64,000 bases of DNA from Manduca sexta (lineage: Eukaryota; Arthropoda; Insecta; Lepidoptera; Sphingidae). The notes beneath the pieces were generated by a model. The model had not been told where the DNA came from, ran no database searches, and was given only the letters and a program-made list of their open reading frames with translations. The stretch spans positions 9,641,170-9,705,169 of the forward strand of contig NC_051134.1 of the NCBI RefSeq assembly GCF_014839805.1. Reading direction: 5' to 3'. Position 1 is the stretch's first letter, and every line of letters begins with the position of its first letter. Positions 22,031-33,959 of the stretch are shown piece after piece. Both the position numbers and the translations under genes were made by a program.

Positions 22031-22190
22031 TGCTTATTTATTTATTTAGCACTTCATATACAAATGTATACAGGCGGACTTAATGCCATAGGCATTCTCT
22101 ACCAGTTAACCTTAGGGTGGTGCAGAGATAATCATGGTAGGTGCATGAAAAAAGGTTGAAAATTTAAAAGTTCAAATAATAAATAATCAA
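22031..22190 (-). repeat. Probable LINE 3' UTR fragment
   Basis: 'tatttatttatttagcac' followed by 'ggcggacttaatgccatagg' and 'cattctctaccagttaacct' resembles the inverted 3' end, with its (AAAT)n tail, of a LINE common in moths and butterflies. No coding sequence remains. Confidence 0.4.
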
Positions 22191-22285
22191 AATATATATA
22201 CAAATAGATATATAAATACATAAAATAAATATTATTATACATAAATATATATGCTTATCTTATGTATGTAGAGCTTTCTTTTATA

Positions 22286-22550
22286 TATAGCCACGCCAAA
22301 ATGACTCCACTGCACCTGATGGTAAGTGAAGTGGGGTGTAATAGAACGTCGATTGACGAGAGATGATTACCCCTCAGCAGTCGACACAATTATGCCGGCC
22401 TGTTGGAACCAGATATATACAGACTGATCTCGGAACGCGACACACTTACGTGGACCACTATGGCGGGTTTTAACACCCTGTGTACGGTGGTCTCTATCCG
22501 GGCGGATATAAAATATATCAAACAGATAAGTATAACAAGTAACAGGCAAG
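22286..22550 (+). repeat. Dispersed repeat family C, copy 1
   Basis: Begins CACTGCACCTGATGGTAAGT and includes 'attgacgagagatgatta', 'caattatgccggcctgtt', 'gcgggttttaacaccctgtg' and 'ggcggatataaaatatatc'. Four further copies lie at 25766, 50262, 54046 and 55312, all on the plus strand. No tRNA-like head, LTR or inverted ends; type unknown. Confidence 0.75.
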
Positions 22551-22555
22551 AGGAA

Positions 22556-22720
22556 TGTCAGACGCCCGCCTACAAGGTGGACGGACGACCTGGCTAGGGT
22601 CGCAGCAAGTCGCTAGATGCAGGCCGCTTCCAACAGGTCGACGTGGAGATCCTTGGGGGAGGCCTATGTTCAGCAGTGGACTTCCTGTGGCTGAGATGAT
22701 GATGATGATGATGATAAGTA
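22556..22720 (+). mobile_element. RTE-type LINE 3' end with (GAT)n tail
   Basis: In one frame the DNA reads RPPTRWTDDLARVA, then SR-stop-MQAASNRSTW and GEAYVQQWTSCG-stop, the usual C-terminus of insect RTE-type proteins, followed by (GAT)6. A TAG replaces the usual Trp codon, so the copy is dead. It directly follows repeat C. Confidence 0.8.
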
Positions 22721-25170
22721 TAACCAAGCTCGACCACGTACAAACCTGTAACCTATTTTTTATATACAAAAGCACCGTTAACAGACTATTCACTAAACAA
22801 ACTATTCGATTTGACTAGATTAGTTTCATATCGCTTCCGAATTCAGCATGTCTGTCCGTTTCAGCGAAAATAAATCCCTCACGGTAAAACGGTGAAAATG
22901 ATACTCGGCCGTAAATAAATAAACACTGAACGAAATACACTGGTTCTTATTAAATTGGCGATGGAAAATAAAAATATTGCTCCGCGGGGCGTTTCATTAC
23001 TTATTCTGTTTGGCCGATTTGTTTCCGAGTATTGTTTTTAGGGATCGTTGCGGGTGATTGTAAAAAACAAATGATCATTATTATTAATATTATGTGTACC
23101 GTTTTAAGGCCCCATAAAAATATGCTACTCGCCGAGTGCTGTGGCGAATGTTATGTACGCCGTACTTGATGTACATATCAGTGACTATAATTATTGTAAA
23201 ACTAGTGTAACTATGTGTAACTGTTATTATATGTACAATGTGGCAGTGCAAATAAATAAAATGTATTTTTTAGTATCTTCGGTTACGTGATTGAGACGTG
23301 TTTTTATGAAATAGCGAGACGGTCAAGTACCTCGTCTGATGTAAGTGTCATGGCTGAACATAAACTGTAGTATTGCATGGATTTTTGTAAAAGTACTGCA
23401 CGTCACTGTACTGCTTTTGGCATATTGATTATCAGATATGAAATTACTATATTTATTACTATATTTTTCTTTTGAATGGAACACGAATTACTTCTCGCTA
23501 TTGAGCGACACAAATAGACAAATTGGTGATGCTTTTTTCACGTATAAAAGCACTGTAGAGTCACAATCTACTACGCGGTCACAAAATCGATGTCTTTAAT
23601 ACAAAATGAACATTGACCTCTGATCTACAACCTCTCATCTCTATTATTTTCAAAACAAATCTTCGACGACCTTCCAAAAATTAATATACCCTCAACAATC
23701 TAAAACTAAATTAACTAAAATTCCACAACGTAACAATATTCATAAACCGCCCATACTGAGGGCTTGAGATAAGCACCGCTCGAACAAACACGTCAACGAA
23801 GTTTACTTCGAAACGAAATTCTAAGCGAAACTATAGTACGGAACTTTCCATGTGGAAACCGCCCACGCTTGACACTCGCCAGCACCTCATCCGGGCACTA
23901 CTACGCTCCATAAATATTGAATTTGTACGGAACCATTGCTCCCTTTTTTAGGCTTTTTAAGCGTGTTTATTTGATATACGTTTAGATGGTGAGTTACAGG
24001 TGAAATTTCTGATTGAAGTACGGTTGCTGATTGTTGAAGGCTAGTGATTTGGTCTTGAAGGTGCTTTACTCTGAACTTGAAGTCAATAAAGTTACAATGA
24101 ATATGTCCTTATTTTATATAAATATTACCATTAAATTTCAACAAATCAAATATTGTAAATGCGGGTATATTAAAAGATTTGTATAAAATAATAATAATAT
24201 AACTATCGATGAATATAACAATATAATTTTATTGTTATGAGAACATGCACTAAAATATAAAATAGTGATAAATGGAACTACTACCAAGCGGTTTTATTTT
24301 CCTAAATCGATATTGACTTTATATTTCCCAGTTTGACTGTAAGTAATTTTAGAGAAAAATTTCCTAGAACGACATACTATCTAGACGTGTATATTTCAAA
24401 CCGAGTTTTTACGAATCGGTTTGATCAAGGCACTCGCGTGTTTTTGCGTCACGTCTTTCCTGTAAATTTCAATGGATTTAGCTCCCCCCACCCCCCCTTC
24501 TCTCGCGTTTTACACGTGAATTATTTATACGTTTATCTGTTAATTTGGTACGCGCGCCGCTCATATCGTTCTAAGTGGATGTGCGTGGGTGTGTTTGGAA
24601 TATATTTTTAAAGCTTTTATGTACATTATTTTACGGTAGTGGTGTGTTTTCCTGTAAAAAAATAGTTTTTTTTTTTATAGCTCACACATAACTTTACTGC
24701 TGTATTCAATGTGGCCAGTAAATTGGCTAAAGTCTAATAAATTCTCTTCTCTCGTCTCTACATACATTTCCCTCTACGGGTTTATAATTATTCTGTCTCG
24801 TCGCGTGAACTACCTATCCTTTGTCTAATATAAAACAAAATATATTGACTATCTAGTGTAGAGTAAAATTTTGAAGCACTGTAAACTACAACGTCACTAA
24901 AATTCCACGTGGAAAAGCATTTGTTACAAAATACTATCTTAGAAGTAGTAGGTCTACATGATGTAATGGACGCAACGAGACGCCTCTATTGTTTACGCTA
25001 ATAGAAAACAAAACATATATGGGAATGATGTATATATTTACATATATTTATTAAAAATATTTCTCCATTTACAGATGCACCTATCTTATTTATCTCTGCA
25101 CCTGCCTAACGTCAACTAGTAGAAAACGCCTCTGGCTATAAACCCTCCTATATACTTCTCTGTATATTAA
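22721..25170. other. Gene-free stretch, nothing recognised
   Basis: AT-rich, with no recognised gene or repeat. A 92-codon frame at 24333-24611 has no motif and begins with an alternative start. Confidence 0.4.
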
Positions 25171-25409
25171 CGCCCGTATTCACAAACGTTATTTATCTAA
25201 GGACGGAGCATTGCTGTGATATCAAGTATGTTTCTCAGCTTTGTTTATCTGACAGCCAACTAGATTAAAGCTGTATCTCAATATTAGCCAATCACAACGG
25301 TCCTATGTCTACGCACTGCGAAGGCAGCCACGCCATCAGCACTGAGAAACAGACTTGTTATCACAGCAATGCTACGTCCTTAGATAAATAACGTTTTTGA
25401 ATAAAGGGG
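25171..25409. mobile_element. MITE with 68-base imperfect terminal inverted repeats
   Basis: Left arm 25171-25238 and right arm 25342-25409 are inverse copies with few mismatches; the shared core includes ACGTTATTTATCTAAGGACG and AGCATTGCTGTGATA. About 100 bases lie between. No ORF. The target duplication is unclear, so the superfamily is not assigned. Confidence 0.82.
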
Positions 25410-25765
25410 TACGTGTATAAATAAATTAACACATCCTAGCAATAATTTTGTATACTTTTTTTGTTTTCTATTGGCGTTTACGATTGTATAAATGTGTCTT
25501 GGCCACAGCCCTAGGTGTCGTTTCGACCTTGTCGGGTAAGACCTTGTACATACATAAGTAACAACTAGTGCGTGTAGGGAATTCGCAGAATAAATCCAGC
25601 GTAGCCGACTTACTGAATGTAGGCAATCACTTCGCTTGTCTGGGTTCCGTTTGGCACGATATTTTCGGGTTGTGTAATAGTTTATTAGAGATTCTATGTG
25701 AATATAAGCACTATATGTAGTGGTAAATAGTCTGTATCACTGTTAAAATTTCGGTATTTTTTTAT

Positions 25766-26010
25766 ATTCGGGCACGCAATGTGACCCCACTTTACCTGAT
25801 GGTAAGTGGAGTGGGGTCCAATAGAATGTCGATTGACGAGAGATGATTACCCCTCGACAGTCGACACAATTATGCCGGCCTGTTCTAACTGGATATACAT
25901 AGGCTGAGCCCGGAACGCGACAGACTTATATGGACCAGAATAGCGGGTATTAACACCTTGTGTACGGCGAACGCTATCCGGGTGGAAATAAAACATATTC
26001 TAATACCAGC
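25766..26010 (+). repeat. Dispersed repeat family C, copy 2
   Basis: Same order of blocks as the 22.3-kb copy, including ACCTGATGGTAAGTGGAGTG and CAATTATGCCGGCCTGTT. It is followed by sequence not shared with other copies. Confidence 0.75.
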
Positions 26011-26178
26011 AAAGCGAACGTCTTGGCTTGAGACTCACCGCGCAGACTAAAAAGGCTTAAAAGAAGGTATAACTATTATAGCACGTTATTATATAATAAT
26101 TCTATTATTTTTCATACTCATTTATCATGAAATTTCAAGAACTTTAATATTAAATTCGCAAATTTGTTTTTTTTAATG

Positions 26179-26430
26179 TTATAGCGGGCGAAAGACCATA
26201 CGGTTCTACTGATGGTAAGTGATTATCGGCGCCCATGAACACCTGCAATACTAATAGATCTGGCAGGTAGCTTTCCTGACTGAAGATCAACATCAAATCC
26301 GGGCGGCGCGGCACAACGCCGGGTCGTAAGGCACGGTGACCCCAACATAACCGCTCAGTTGTCCCCACAAAATGTCTGGGCGGTAGTAATAAAGATAATA
26401 AAGGTATAATAAAGCATTATCTCCGCGAAA
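26179..26430 (+). repeat. SINE- or LINE-end-like repeat with TAATAAAG tail
   Basis: 'ctactgatggtaagtgatta', 'gcccatgaacacctgcaata' and a closing run of TAATAAAG-type units resemble a repeat frequent in Lepidoptera. It shares CTGATGGTAAGTG with family C but nothing else. Single copy here. Confidence 0.45.
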
Positions 26431-28089
26431 AAAAAATGTAGCTTACCTGACAGGTGTAAAAGACCTTACAAAAATCGACTGTTAGGAGGTCCCAGGATTC
26501 ACGCAGATGAACGTCTGAATAAAATTTGATATCAAATGAAAAATATTTTATAAAAAAAACAATCAAATAGTTTTTGTGTTTTAAAATTTATGCGAAAAAT
26601 AAATATTCATAAATATTTTAATTGTGTCCTAATAAAACACTGATTTCATTGTCTGGACGCATTCAGAGACCCGTTGCTAGGTGCTGACCCTCCGCACTAA
26701 AACTTTGTACATATACCGAGAGATGTTCAGCTAAAAACAAGACCGTGTTAAACTTAAGCCCCAGGATTAAACAAGAAGCGGGAGATTAGAGGCTTTACTC
26801 CCTATACACGTTGGTATATTCGAGCAAATATTATGTGTGTACTCTGTACAGCATGTGCTTAGGATTAAAGATACGTCAGATGGAAATAAACGTGTCATTT
26901 CTTGTTAATTCCTTCGTTCTCTTGTGAGTAATGCATTAGTTAGTTTACGGAAATATCGATTCGTGGTAGCGTTTGACTGAAATAAAAAATGTCGGATAAC
27001 ATTACTGAACTATTTTCTAATTTACTGAGCTGCGTTTTTTATTGAGTTTAAGCGAAAGGAGCAATTAAGCGGAACGACGTAATAGTCGAGATGGTTTGGG
27101 GTTAAAGTTTCATTAGTTAAAGGATCGTTGGATTGTTCCATAGTTCCTTCATACGTTTTAATATTGACAATATCAAGGCAATCTCACGAATAAATCGTGA
27201 GACCCCCCACTGTCACTAAATTGCCCCCCACAAAATATCCCCTGCCCAACGTCCCTGCAGTCTTTGTATAGGCAATTAAACTTATTACGTTTTGCGTCCG
27301 CGTACAGCCACAATGAGCTTTTAATGGACGCGAAACAATAGCTTTATAAAGCTTTCATCAAATACAAAGCTTTAGTAATTTCAGTTAGATATTCATCGCG
27401 TGTAATACAACGGGAATGTATGTTTGGCGTCTGTTCATCGGTGTACTTTTATAAAGCCAGCGCACACTAGTGTTTGCGATTTATTTCTGCACGACAATTT
27501 AGTCGCAGAAACGCAACCTTAACACGGAAAACTGTGTATTTACTTTAAGGATTTTTGGATCTCACTTTAAGGGGAGGCATTGTACTGCAAATATATCTTT
27601 TATTAACATGAAATGCTGCTATCGCGGTTGTTAGGTTCATGCAAGCTTGTCTACGTAGCAATACCCGGACTATCATGAAAAAGTCAAACCTTTAATTACA
27701 TCACAATTATAAAAGAATGCTCACGCGATGTGTGGTTACGGTGTAAAAACCCTACGATTTGACCCACGATTTAAGTCTATTATTATATGGTATTGTAGAG
27801 AGCGGAGAGCCTTAGAGTATCAAAATATATTTTGTTAGGGCATTATTGTGTGTTATTTGATTCCATGTATAGTTAGTAAATTTATGTCACAAAGGGATTG
27901 TGTATTTATAAAAGATTTTTGCTTGTATCGTTTGGTTTCGTAATTTTGATCTATGTATTTGTAAAGAAACACTGTACCTTTTGTTTATGTATTGGTCAAT
28001 AATTTTAAATCTAAGATATTGGAATGGACATCCTGTCGTTGATGATGGTAATGATGATGATCATCATCGAAGATAATGCGGGGATTGAG
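26431..28089. other. Gene-free stretch, nothing recognised
   Basis: AT-rich with no repeat match. It contains a short perfect hairpin at 27182-27202 (TCTCACGA, five-base loop, TCGTGAGA) followed by a C run; no function is apparent. Confidence 0.4.
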
Positions 28090-28235
28090 TCGGGATTCGA
28101 TTCGGTCGGGCTACAAATATTTGTACCAGAGCTCCAATTTCAAACTCCGTTATTGCCAGGGAATTTGTGCCCGATGTGGCATCAAGCTCGCCCCCTATCA
28201 CATCATAGGACGAACATAAACTCCACGAGGTGTCG
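28090..28235 (+). mobile_element. SINE family A, fragment without tRNA head
   Basis: Matches the body of the 32144-32389 copy: 'gaatttgtgcccgatgtgg', 'ctcgccccctatcacatcat', 'aggacgaacat'. Degenerate. Confidence 0.6.
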
Positions 28236-28499
28236 ATGCTACTTAACCATTCAAAAATAGAGGTCGTTATGACGAGCCCCGTAAAATACTATCTAGATAG
28301 TAACATGCTTCGTAATTTGCTTACTAAACTATTTCAGGAACGTCGGCTGTGACATGCTTTACTATAGATATTTTAATCGGCTCGCGAGGCATCCGAGTTA
28401 GTTTGACAGCTGTTGGTAACTGATTAACTCGATCCTTATTAACATAGGAATTTTAATCCGTGATTAACATAAGCAATACACCGATTATTTTGATGAGAT

Positions 28500-29028
28500 C
28501 TAAGAATTAAACTATTGAGGTGCAATGGGTTCCTTCTCACACGCCTTTCTGGTAATGACACTGCAATGGTAATGACTTATTGGCTGAAGAAGTGGCCACA
28601 GAGGTTTATCTTTAAGTCCTGCGACATGTACCGTTTTGTTAATACAAATGAAGCGTCACTGGCCAACTGTGAAAGGAGTGTTTTTAATAAATGTTGCCGA
28701 GAAAAAGGCTTTTGGCACTGCACGATTGAACCTGAGCAGTTATTCTACATGGATTACTGATTGTGTTTTGAGCAGACTGGAGCTCTCGGGAGCAGCGGGG
28801 GCATTCCGACAAATATGTTTACATATCTTGTGCGGGTGTCAGACTCACCATACTGCTCCGACTGTGGACCAGTATGTAGTTAGAGAAGACGAACACCATA
28901 TTTGGTCAATGTGTATTTCATGTAAAAATGTAAAAGAATTATATAGTGTGTTGTCGGCTACTGCGTCAGAGGGGGCAAGAGTTTTGGTTGAATGTTTTAA
29001 CAGCATGAACTATGAGGGGAATGTATAG
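28500..29028 (+). pseudogene. Decayed non-LTR retrotransposon 3' coding end (RNase H and Cys-rich tail)
   Basis: Around 28515-28600, over shifting frames, VQWVPSHT and GNDTA with LAEEVAT match the end of a LINE-type RNase H (…W-V-P-S-H-x…G-N-x-x-A-D…). From 28740 one frame gives TDCVLSRLELSGAAGAFRQI and a Cys/His-rich stretch CGCQTHHTAPT, then FNSMNYEGNV and a stop at 29026-29028, as in C-termini of R1/I-type LINEs. Several frameshifts. An old inactive fragment; clade not certain. Confidence 0.5.
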
Positions 29029-29097
29029 GTACCGATCAAAGTGGACGCATGGGGTGACATAGTCGTAATACACGACAAATCTCTTTAATAATAATAT

Positions 29098-29365
29098 CAG
29101 CCCTGTATTATATACTTGCCCACTGCTGAGCACGTGCCTCCTCTACTACTGAGAGGGATTAGACCTTAGTCCACCACGCTGGCCTAGTGCGAATTGGTAG
29201 ACTTCACACACCTTCGAAATTCCTATAAAGAACTTCTCAGATGTGCAGGTTTCCTAGAAGAAGGATTTTTTAGAAAAGTTAGAGATGTGTACCCTTGGGA
29301 TTTGAACCTGCGGACATTCGTCTTGGCAGTCCGTTCCACACCCAACTAGGCTATCGCCGCTACTC
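29098..29365 (-). mobile_element. tRNA-derived SINE, family D, copy 2
   Basis: The best head of the three copies. On the minus strand from the right: TAGCCTAGTTGGG (A box) and GCAGGTTCAAATCCC (B box), then the body ending CCCTGTATTATATAC-type sequence and a short ATT tail at 29088-29097. Pol III promoter boxes look intact. No clear target duplication. Confidence 0.85.
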
Positions 29366-29892
29366 TTCTCTGTAAACAAGGATTAAAAAAAAATATAAAG
29401 CAGTGCCTTGATTCTTATATTATTTATTTATAAATTTTATGTGAGAAAATGACAAATGAAATACTATTTTACATTTCGTGGTTAGATTACATAATAAAAA
29501 AAAACTTTATGCAGTTTATTTTAAGTTATTTTTGAACAGGAAACAAACAGTATTAATACACAAACTTAGTGTAATCTACAATCAGTCATCGCGTAAGCAT
29601 CAATTCCAACATTAAAAATTTTGTCTATAGTTTATAAATAATGATTAATAAAGCGTTATATAAACATCAATGAACAAATCCAGCCGCTTTCCCTTAATCG
29701 TGTTACAGTTTGCGAACAACCATAAATCAGACCAAAATGTGTATACAATCCATAGATAAAGTTGCAAATGCTGACAAATTGGTAGTAAGTATTCATTTGT
29801 GATAAGAAAAGTTCGTGGATAAGTTTAAGATATATATAGATCTATTCATACATTCAATTTATATTTATATAATCCTTACAATATTGTAAAAC
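29366..29892. other. Gene-free AT-rich stretch
   Basis: No repeat or ORF of note recognised. Confidence 0.4.
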
Positions 29893-30250
29893 AAAGTTCC
29901 CAGCCGTGTCTCTCTGTTTTAACACGATAAACTCAAAAACTACCGAACGGACTTTGATGAAATTTGGTATGGGGATAGTTTGATACCCTGGAAAGGACGT
30001 AGACTACAGTTTATCCTGGGAAAATGTATAGCGGGATTTTTATCCCGGAAAACCTTTCACGCGGTCGAAGTCGCGAACAAAGTTAGTAATAGTATATTTA
30101 ATGCAAAGCTAAAGAGTGTGTTTTTTGTTTCAAAGTGCTAATCTCTAGAACTATTGGTCCGCTGTTGAAAATTCTTTCACTAATAGGAAACTACATAATC
30201 CCCGAGAAGCGTACACTAGTTTTTATCCCGAACGGACTTCGCAAGAGGAC
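29893..30250 (+). mobile_element. Helitron-like (Lep1-type) repeat, two adjoining fragments
   Basis: 29893-30095 reads 'ttttaacacgataaactcaa', 'actaccgaacggactttgat', 'gggatttttatcccgg', 'cacgcggtcgaagtcgcg' and ends near GTTAGT. A second related fragment (30110-30250) has 'aactattggtccgctgttga' and 'ttcactaataggaaactaca', matching the inverse of 41195-41400. Confidence 0.55.
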
Positions 30251-30447
30251 ATAAGCAAGTTACATAATATGCGTTCAGTTAGTAACTGACTTTTTATGAA
30301 TGTTTAAAGTCTTTCAAACCGATTTAAAACAAGTTAGTTAATATTGTTTGTTGATGCGACTTACAAAGAATGAAAGCAAACTATTTTTGTGCATTCGTTT
30401 ACTTTTGTGATAGGATAAAAGAAATTCCTTTTTTAATGGGTTTTTCT

Positions 30448-30585
30448 ACTCTATATCAGCCCGGAGGCGGGTATACGATATGACGATAGGCTCGCCCATT
30501 ATCACGTCATGGGACGGAACACACATGAAGGAAAGTGGATGCTTTCTAGTTTCCAATACCCACTCAAGTATTCTATGGCTTGTAT
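30448..30585 (+). mobile_element. SINE family A, fragment
   Basis: 'atatcagcccggag', 'cgataggctcgcccattatc', 'acgtcatgggacggaaca' match the bodies of the 32144 and 58372 copies. The tRNA head is missing. Confidence 0.65.
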
Positions 30586-31094
30586 AAACCTATGTATGTA
30601 CATTACAGTACATTTTCGTAGCCATTGCGTACCAATTAATATAATATTCAATAATGTTTGCGCACTGTTCGTTTTGTTTTCGCTCTAAAGCAAACATTCC
30701 ATATTTTCCCGTTCAGTCACTACGTAAAATTGTATTCAACAGAATTGTACGCTGTTTATTTAGCGTTGATATTCGATACAATGGCAGCAGACGGATGTAT
30801 CGTAAACGTATGAAATACATTTTTAGATTTATGAATATTTGAGTGTGCAATTTGATTCCCGATCGGGCACTCTGATTCGGGCCGGGAGAGCGGCCCGGAA
30901 TAGCTGCCGCGTGAAATTTTAATGCGCGCGGGTCTGTTTGTCTAATATATAAACTGTTTAATGTTGATTCCGGAACCCTTACTGTATTGAATTAAATAAT
31001 CACGCCTCCATGTCGGTTTGAAGAACACGTTCAAACCGTCTGGTATGCATCTGTGATTTAGCTAGCGCAGGGCGAAAAATAGTATAGTAAGTAC
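30586..31094. other. Gene-free stretch with a GC-rich island
   Basis: No gene recognised. At 30855-30935 the sequence is GC-rich (GGGCCGGGAGAGCGGCCCGG) between AT-rich flanks and matches no repeat here; possible regulatory element. Confidence 0.35.
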
Positions 31095-31290
31095 ATACCC
31101 TTAAGCACGAAAGCTGTCGGTCCTGCGCCTGATCTCTCTCCGGTCATGTCGGATTGCCGTCTCACCGTACTATGAGAGTGAAGGAACAGAGAGTGCACCT
31201 GTGTATTGCGCACACACTTGTGCAAAATATATCCTGCGTACATGGCTGATCTCCGTTTTGATTCGTAGCCATAGCCGAAATTCGGTTAGG
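31095..31290 (+). mobile_element. SINE family B, 5'-truncated copy
   Basis: Matches 53144-53529 from 'ggtcctgcgcc' through 'atgagagtgaaggaacagag' and 'tattgcgcacacacttgtgc' to the end 'gaaattcggttaggaatga'. No tRNA head. Confidence 0.8.
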
Positions 31291-31344
31291 AATGATTTAT
31301 AAGTACTAGGAATAATAAGACCATAAAATAAAATAATATTAAGA

Positions 31345-31480
31345 AATAAGTGATAATGTTTTTTTACACGAATATTAGGACATTGAAATAAAACTATTTT
31401 TCGGATTTTGTTGCGGTTTTTGAACTATAATTTTCTCCCGACGTAGACTACAGCATTCGTGGTCACAGAGGACCACAATA
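31345..31480 (-). repeat. Dispersed repeat family F, copy 2
   Basis: 'gacattgaaataaaactat', 'cggattttgttgcggttttt' and 'cattcgtggtcacagagg' match the inverse of the 50.7-kb copy. Confidence 0.6.
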
Positions 31481-31576
31481 AGTAATAGGTCTCTTTAACA
31501 TAAGAGGCTGTCTAGTCGGTGCCATCGTTTTATTTATTTTTAGTGCATTGCCGCTGTATGCAGTTATTTTTCTATC

Positions 31577-31970
31577 CAATAGGGGACCGGCCTGTGTTGG
31601 ATTTTGTACATTATTCTATATGTAGTGGTTAATAATACGAAAAAGAAACCCTCCCGCGAAAACTGCATTAAAATTGGTTAAAAAATGAGCCAGTAATTCA
31701 TATTTCAAATATTACTATGTGCCGAAGTGGGCACGAAGTGGGGATATCGCTTCATCTCTTCCTTTCGCACGCGTCGTAATGCCCGATGACGTCACACGTG
31801 GGTATTGCGGCTCTTTTCTGTTTCTTGTTACTTACCCCTTCTACCGAAATTAAAAGACTTATAACTTGTTGATTTTTTACCGGATTTAAATAATTCTTTC
31901 TGTGTTCTAATTTATATAACGTAAATATTTCTTAATAATAAAGAACAAAAATGATTCTGGTCCCCTATTG
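31577..31970. mobile_element. 394-bp MITE, copy 1
   Basis: Ends CAATAGGGGACC and GGTCCCCTATTG are exact inverse repeats of 12 bases. The second copy at 36164-36557 is alike along its whole length, which fixes both boundaries. No ORF and no convincing target duplication. It holds TGACGTCA at 31787-31794 directly followed by CACGTG at 31795-31800. Superfamily unknown. Confidence 0.85.
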
Positions 31971-32051
31971 CATTAAGAGATTTAACATCACGTCTCAAGT
32001 GACGGACGTAATGCAACACCACGCGGTTTGTAGGTAAAAGTTTTGGAACGT

Positions 32052-32124
32052 TGCTATTGTTTATTGGCAAGTTTGATTGCCATCATGCGAACAACTTACT
32101 CGTCTCGTAATTTCATTGTATAAA
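32052..32124 (+). repeat. Dispersed repeat family E, copy 2
   Basis: 'ttgtttattggcaag' followed by 'gccatcatgcgaacaactta' and 'ctcgtctcgtaattt', diverged from the 14.4-kb copy. Confidence 0.5.
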
Positions 32125-32143
32125 GTCTGTTACTACCCAACGA

Positions 32144-32389
32144 CTGGCGTGGTGGCGTAGTTATATGGATCCGCGGTACGATACCACTCCGAGGACCCAG
32201 GTTCGAATACTGAATCAAGTAGTGAAATTGGGTTTTCCTGCTCAGTTAATCCGGATCTGGAGTTTGTGCTCGATATGGTGATAGCCTCGCCCTCCACCTC
32301 ATCAGGGGACGGAATACCAAGGCGAAAAGTGAGTACCCTGGTTTCATCTTTGCTTACCCCTTCAAAGACAAAGGCGTGATGTGTGTTGT
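32144..32389 (+). mobile_element. SINE family A, full-length with target duplication
   Basis: Flanked by gttactacccaacga (32129-32143) and gtaactatccaacga (32390-32404), a 15-base target duplication with two mismatches. The head has TGGTGGCGTAGTTATATGG (A-box region) and CCAGGTTCGAATACT (B box), so it is tRNA-derived. The body includes 'gctcagttaatccggatctg' and 'ctcatcaggggacggaatac' and ends in GT-rich sequence. No coding capacity; movement would need a LINE partner. Confidence 0.85.
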
Positions 32390-32404
32390 GTAACTATCCA
32401 ACGA

Positions 32405-33724
32405 GCGATGTCTTTTTCTATTCAGTTATACTAAATAACATTACATCTACAGCTATTTAAGCTATGCCTACAAATCTGTGTCATTATAAACCGTAATCCC
32501 CTACAATACGAATGAGCCCATGTTTAAGATTGGTAGCACAAAGAAATATGTACTACGTTTTCAGTAATAAACTGTTAAAATCTGTCTCCGCTAGCACGGT
32601 CGTCGCAGGTGCAATTCGTGAATTGGTCCCATAAATTGTGTACCTCATAATACTCCCCTCTTTTACCAATTTCGCATACATTTCCAGTTTTAGGGGTCCC
32701 TTTAAAATTTTATTGTGTTACTGTTTTTAAAGTGATTTGTTTTTTAGGTAGGATTCTTAAAGTTAGTATTCTTTAGGTAGGATTCTTAAAGTAAATTGTT
32801 TATATATAGGTTTAACGACCAGGTTTTATTGTTTTTTTTTTTTGAGAGTGCCAGTTTTTATTTGTAAAATTAAAATAAAGATTCGCAATATACGGTATTA
32901 ATAAAAGCAAATTAGAAGTTTTGAATAAATTATTCACTTGATCTATTATTTCTCATGTTAGCACTTGACGTATTTTAAACCTTAATTACCTTTTTTCACT
33001 AGAAGGAACTAAATAAAAATATCCAACTCACCATCTCCTAAAACTCCGGACTCATTCCACCGACTTAAAAACTTTACTTTAACGGGGAAACAAAAAAAAA
33101 TACGCAACCTAAGCAAGCCAAGTCAAACACAAAAAAGGATAAACAAATTGAAACTGTACTGAACCCGTTCGTCAAACAATGGCTCGCGTCCGGGTCGCTT
33201 TATACATTTTTCCGCTCCGACAAAACCATTTTGTAGAAGTTCCTCCGGCCGGCATTGTATATTTTCGTTAAATTAAGGTAATTTCCCAGTCTCATGATCC
33301 AATTTGAATTACGACCGGCGGGGATCGGCCCGCGCGCCCCACGTTTTAAAGTCTTTGCATACGTAACGTGATTTTTTTTCCTAGACGGGACAAATTTTTG
33401 ATTAACAAAAATAAGGTAATAAAATATGCTGGATAATTTATCTCCGTAGTGTAATTTCAGCGTATTTGGTTGTGAAATTTATGTGGTTCAAGGTTTAGTT
33501 AACAGATGGGGAAGATTTCTCTTTATGGGTTTTTGGGTTTCAATCAAGACACCTGACTTATCTAGGATATTCGTATTTAACATGTCATCATTTCTATGTT
33601 CGTGTCTTAGGAATGATGTAAATAATGACGTGCAAAAGAAAACGAATTATAGAATAGCAAAATAAATAATTACTACTTGCAAACGTTTATGAGAATGTAT
33701 TGTTGCTATAATGTAATGCAATGC
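32405..33724. other. Gene-free stretch with a GC-rich island
   Basis: Mostly AT-rich. About 33170-33350 is GC-rich (CCTCCGGCCGGC, GACCGGCGGGGATCGGCCCG) and not a repeat seen elsewhere in the window; possible regulatory element. A near-repeated TTAGGTAGGATTCTTAAAGT occurs at 32743-32792. Confidence 0.4.
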
Positions 33725-33885
33725 ATAATCATCATCGGCCACATTAGGTTTTCCATTGAACTTAGGCCTCCCCTAAAGATTTCCAGACGGTCCTGTCAAA
33801 AGTGCTCTTCATCCAGCGTGTTTCTACGAACTTTCCCAAATTGTCTGTCCACCTAGTAGGTGGACGTCCAGCTTTGCACTAAAAG
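33725..33885 (-). mobile_element. RTE-type LINE 3' end, minus strand
   Basis: AATCATCATCGGCC and CTTAGGCCTCCCCTAAAGAT, then GTCCACCTAGTAGGTGGACG: the inverse of the end seen at 22556-22720 (R-P-P-T-R-W…GEAYVQQW). Diverged, no ORF. Confidence 0.6.
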
Positions 33886-33959
33886 CCCACTTTGCCCTTC
33901 AAGTCTTAATGCCACAATATTTTCCACCGCTCGCCACGTTCCTATACCAACGTTGTCAC

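Noticed and set aside
22518..22818. Frames of 91 and 87 codons on both strands
   Set aside because: They cross the junction of repeat C and the RTE tail; the frame with RTE motifs is different.
24480..24510. C-rich tract with flanking frame as a gene start
   Set aside because: Homopolymer-rich sequence, frame starts at a non-ATG codon, no domain.
32144..32230. A possible tRNA gene at the SINE A head
   Set aside because: A and B boxes are present, but acceptor and anticodon stems do not pair and a SINE body with target duplication follows.
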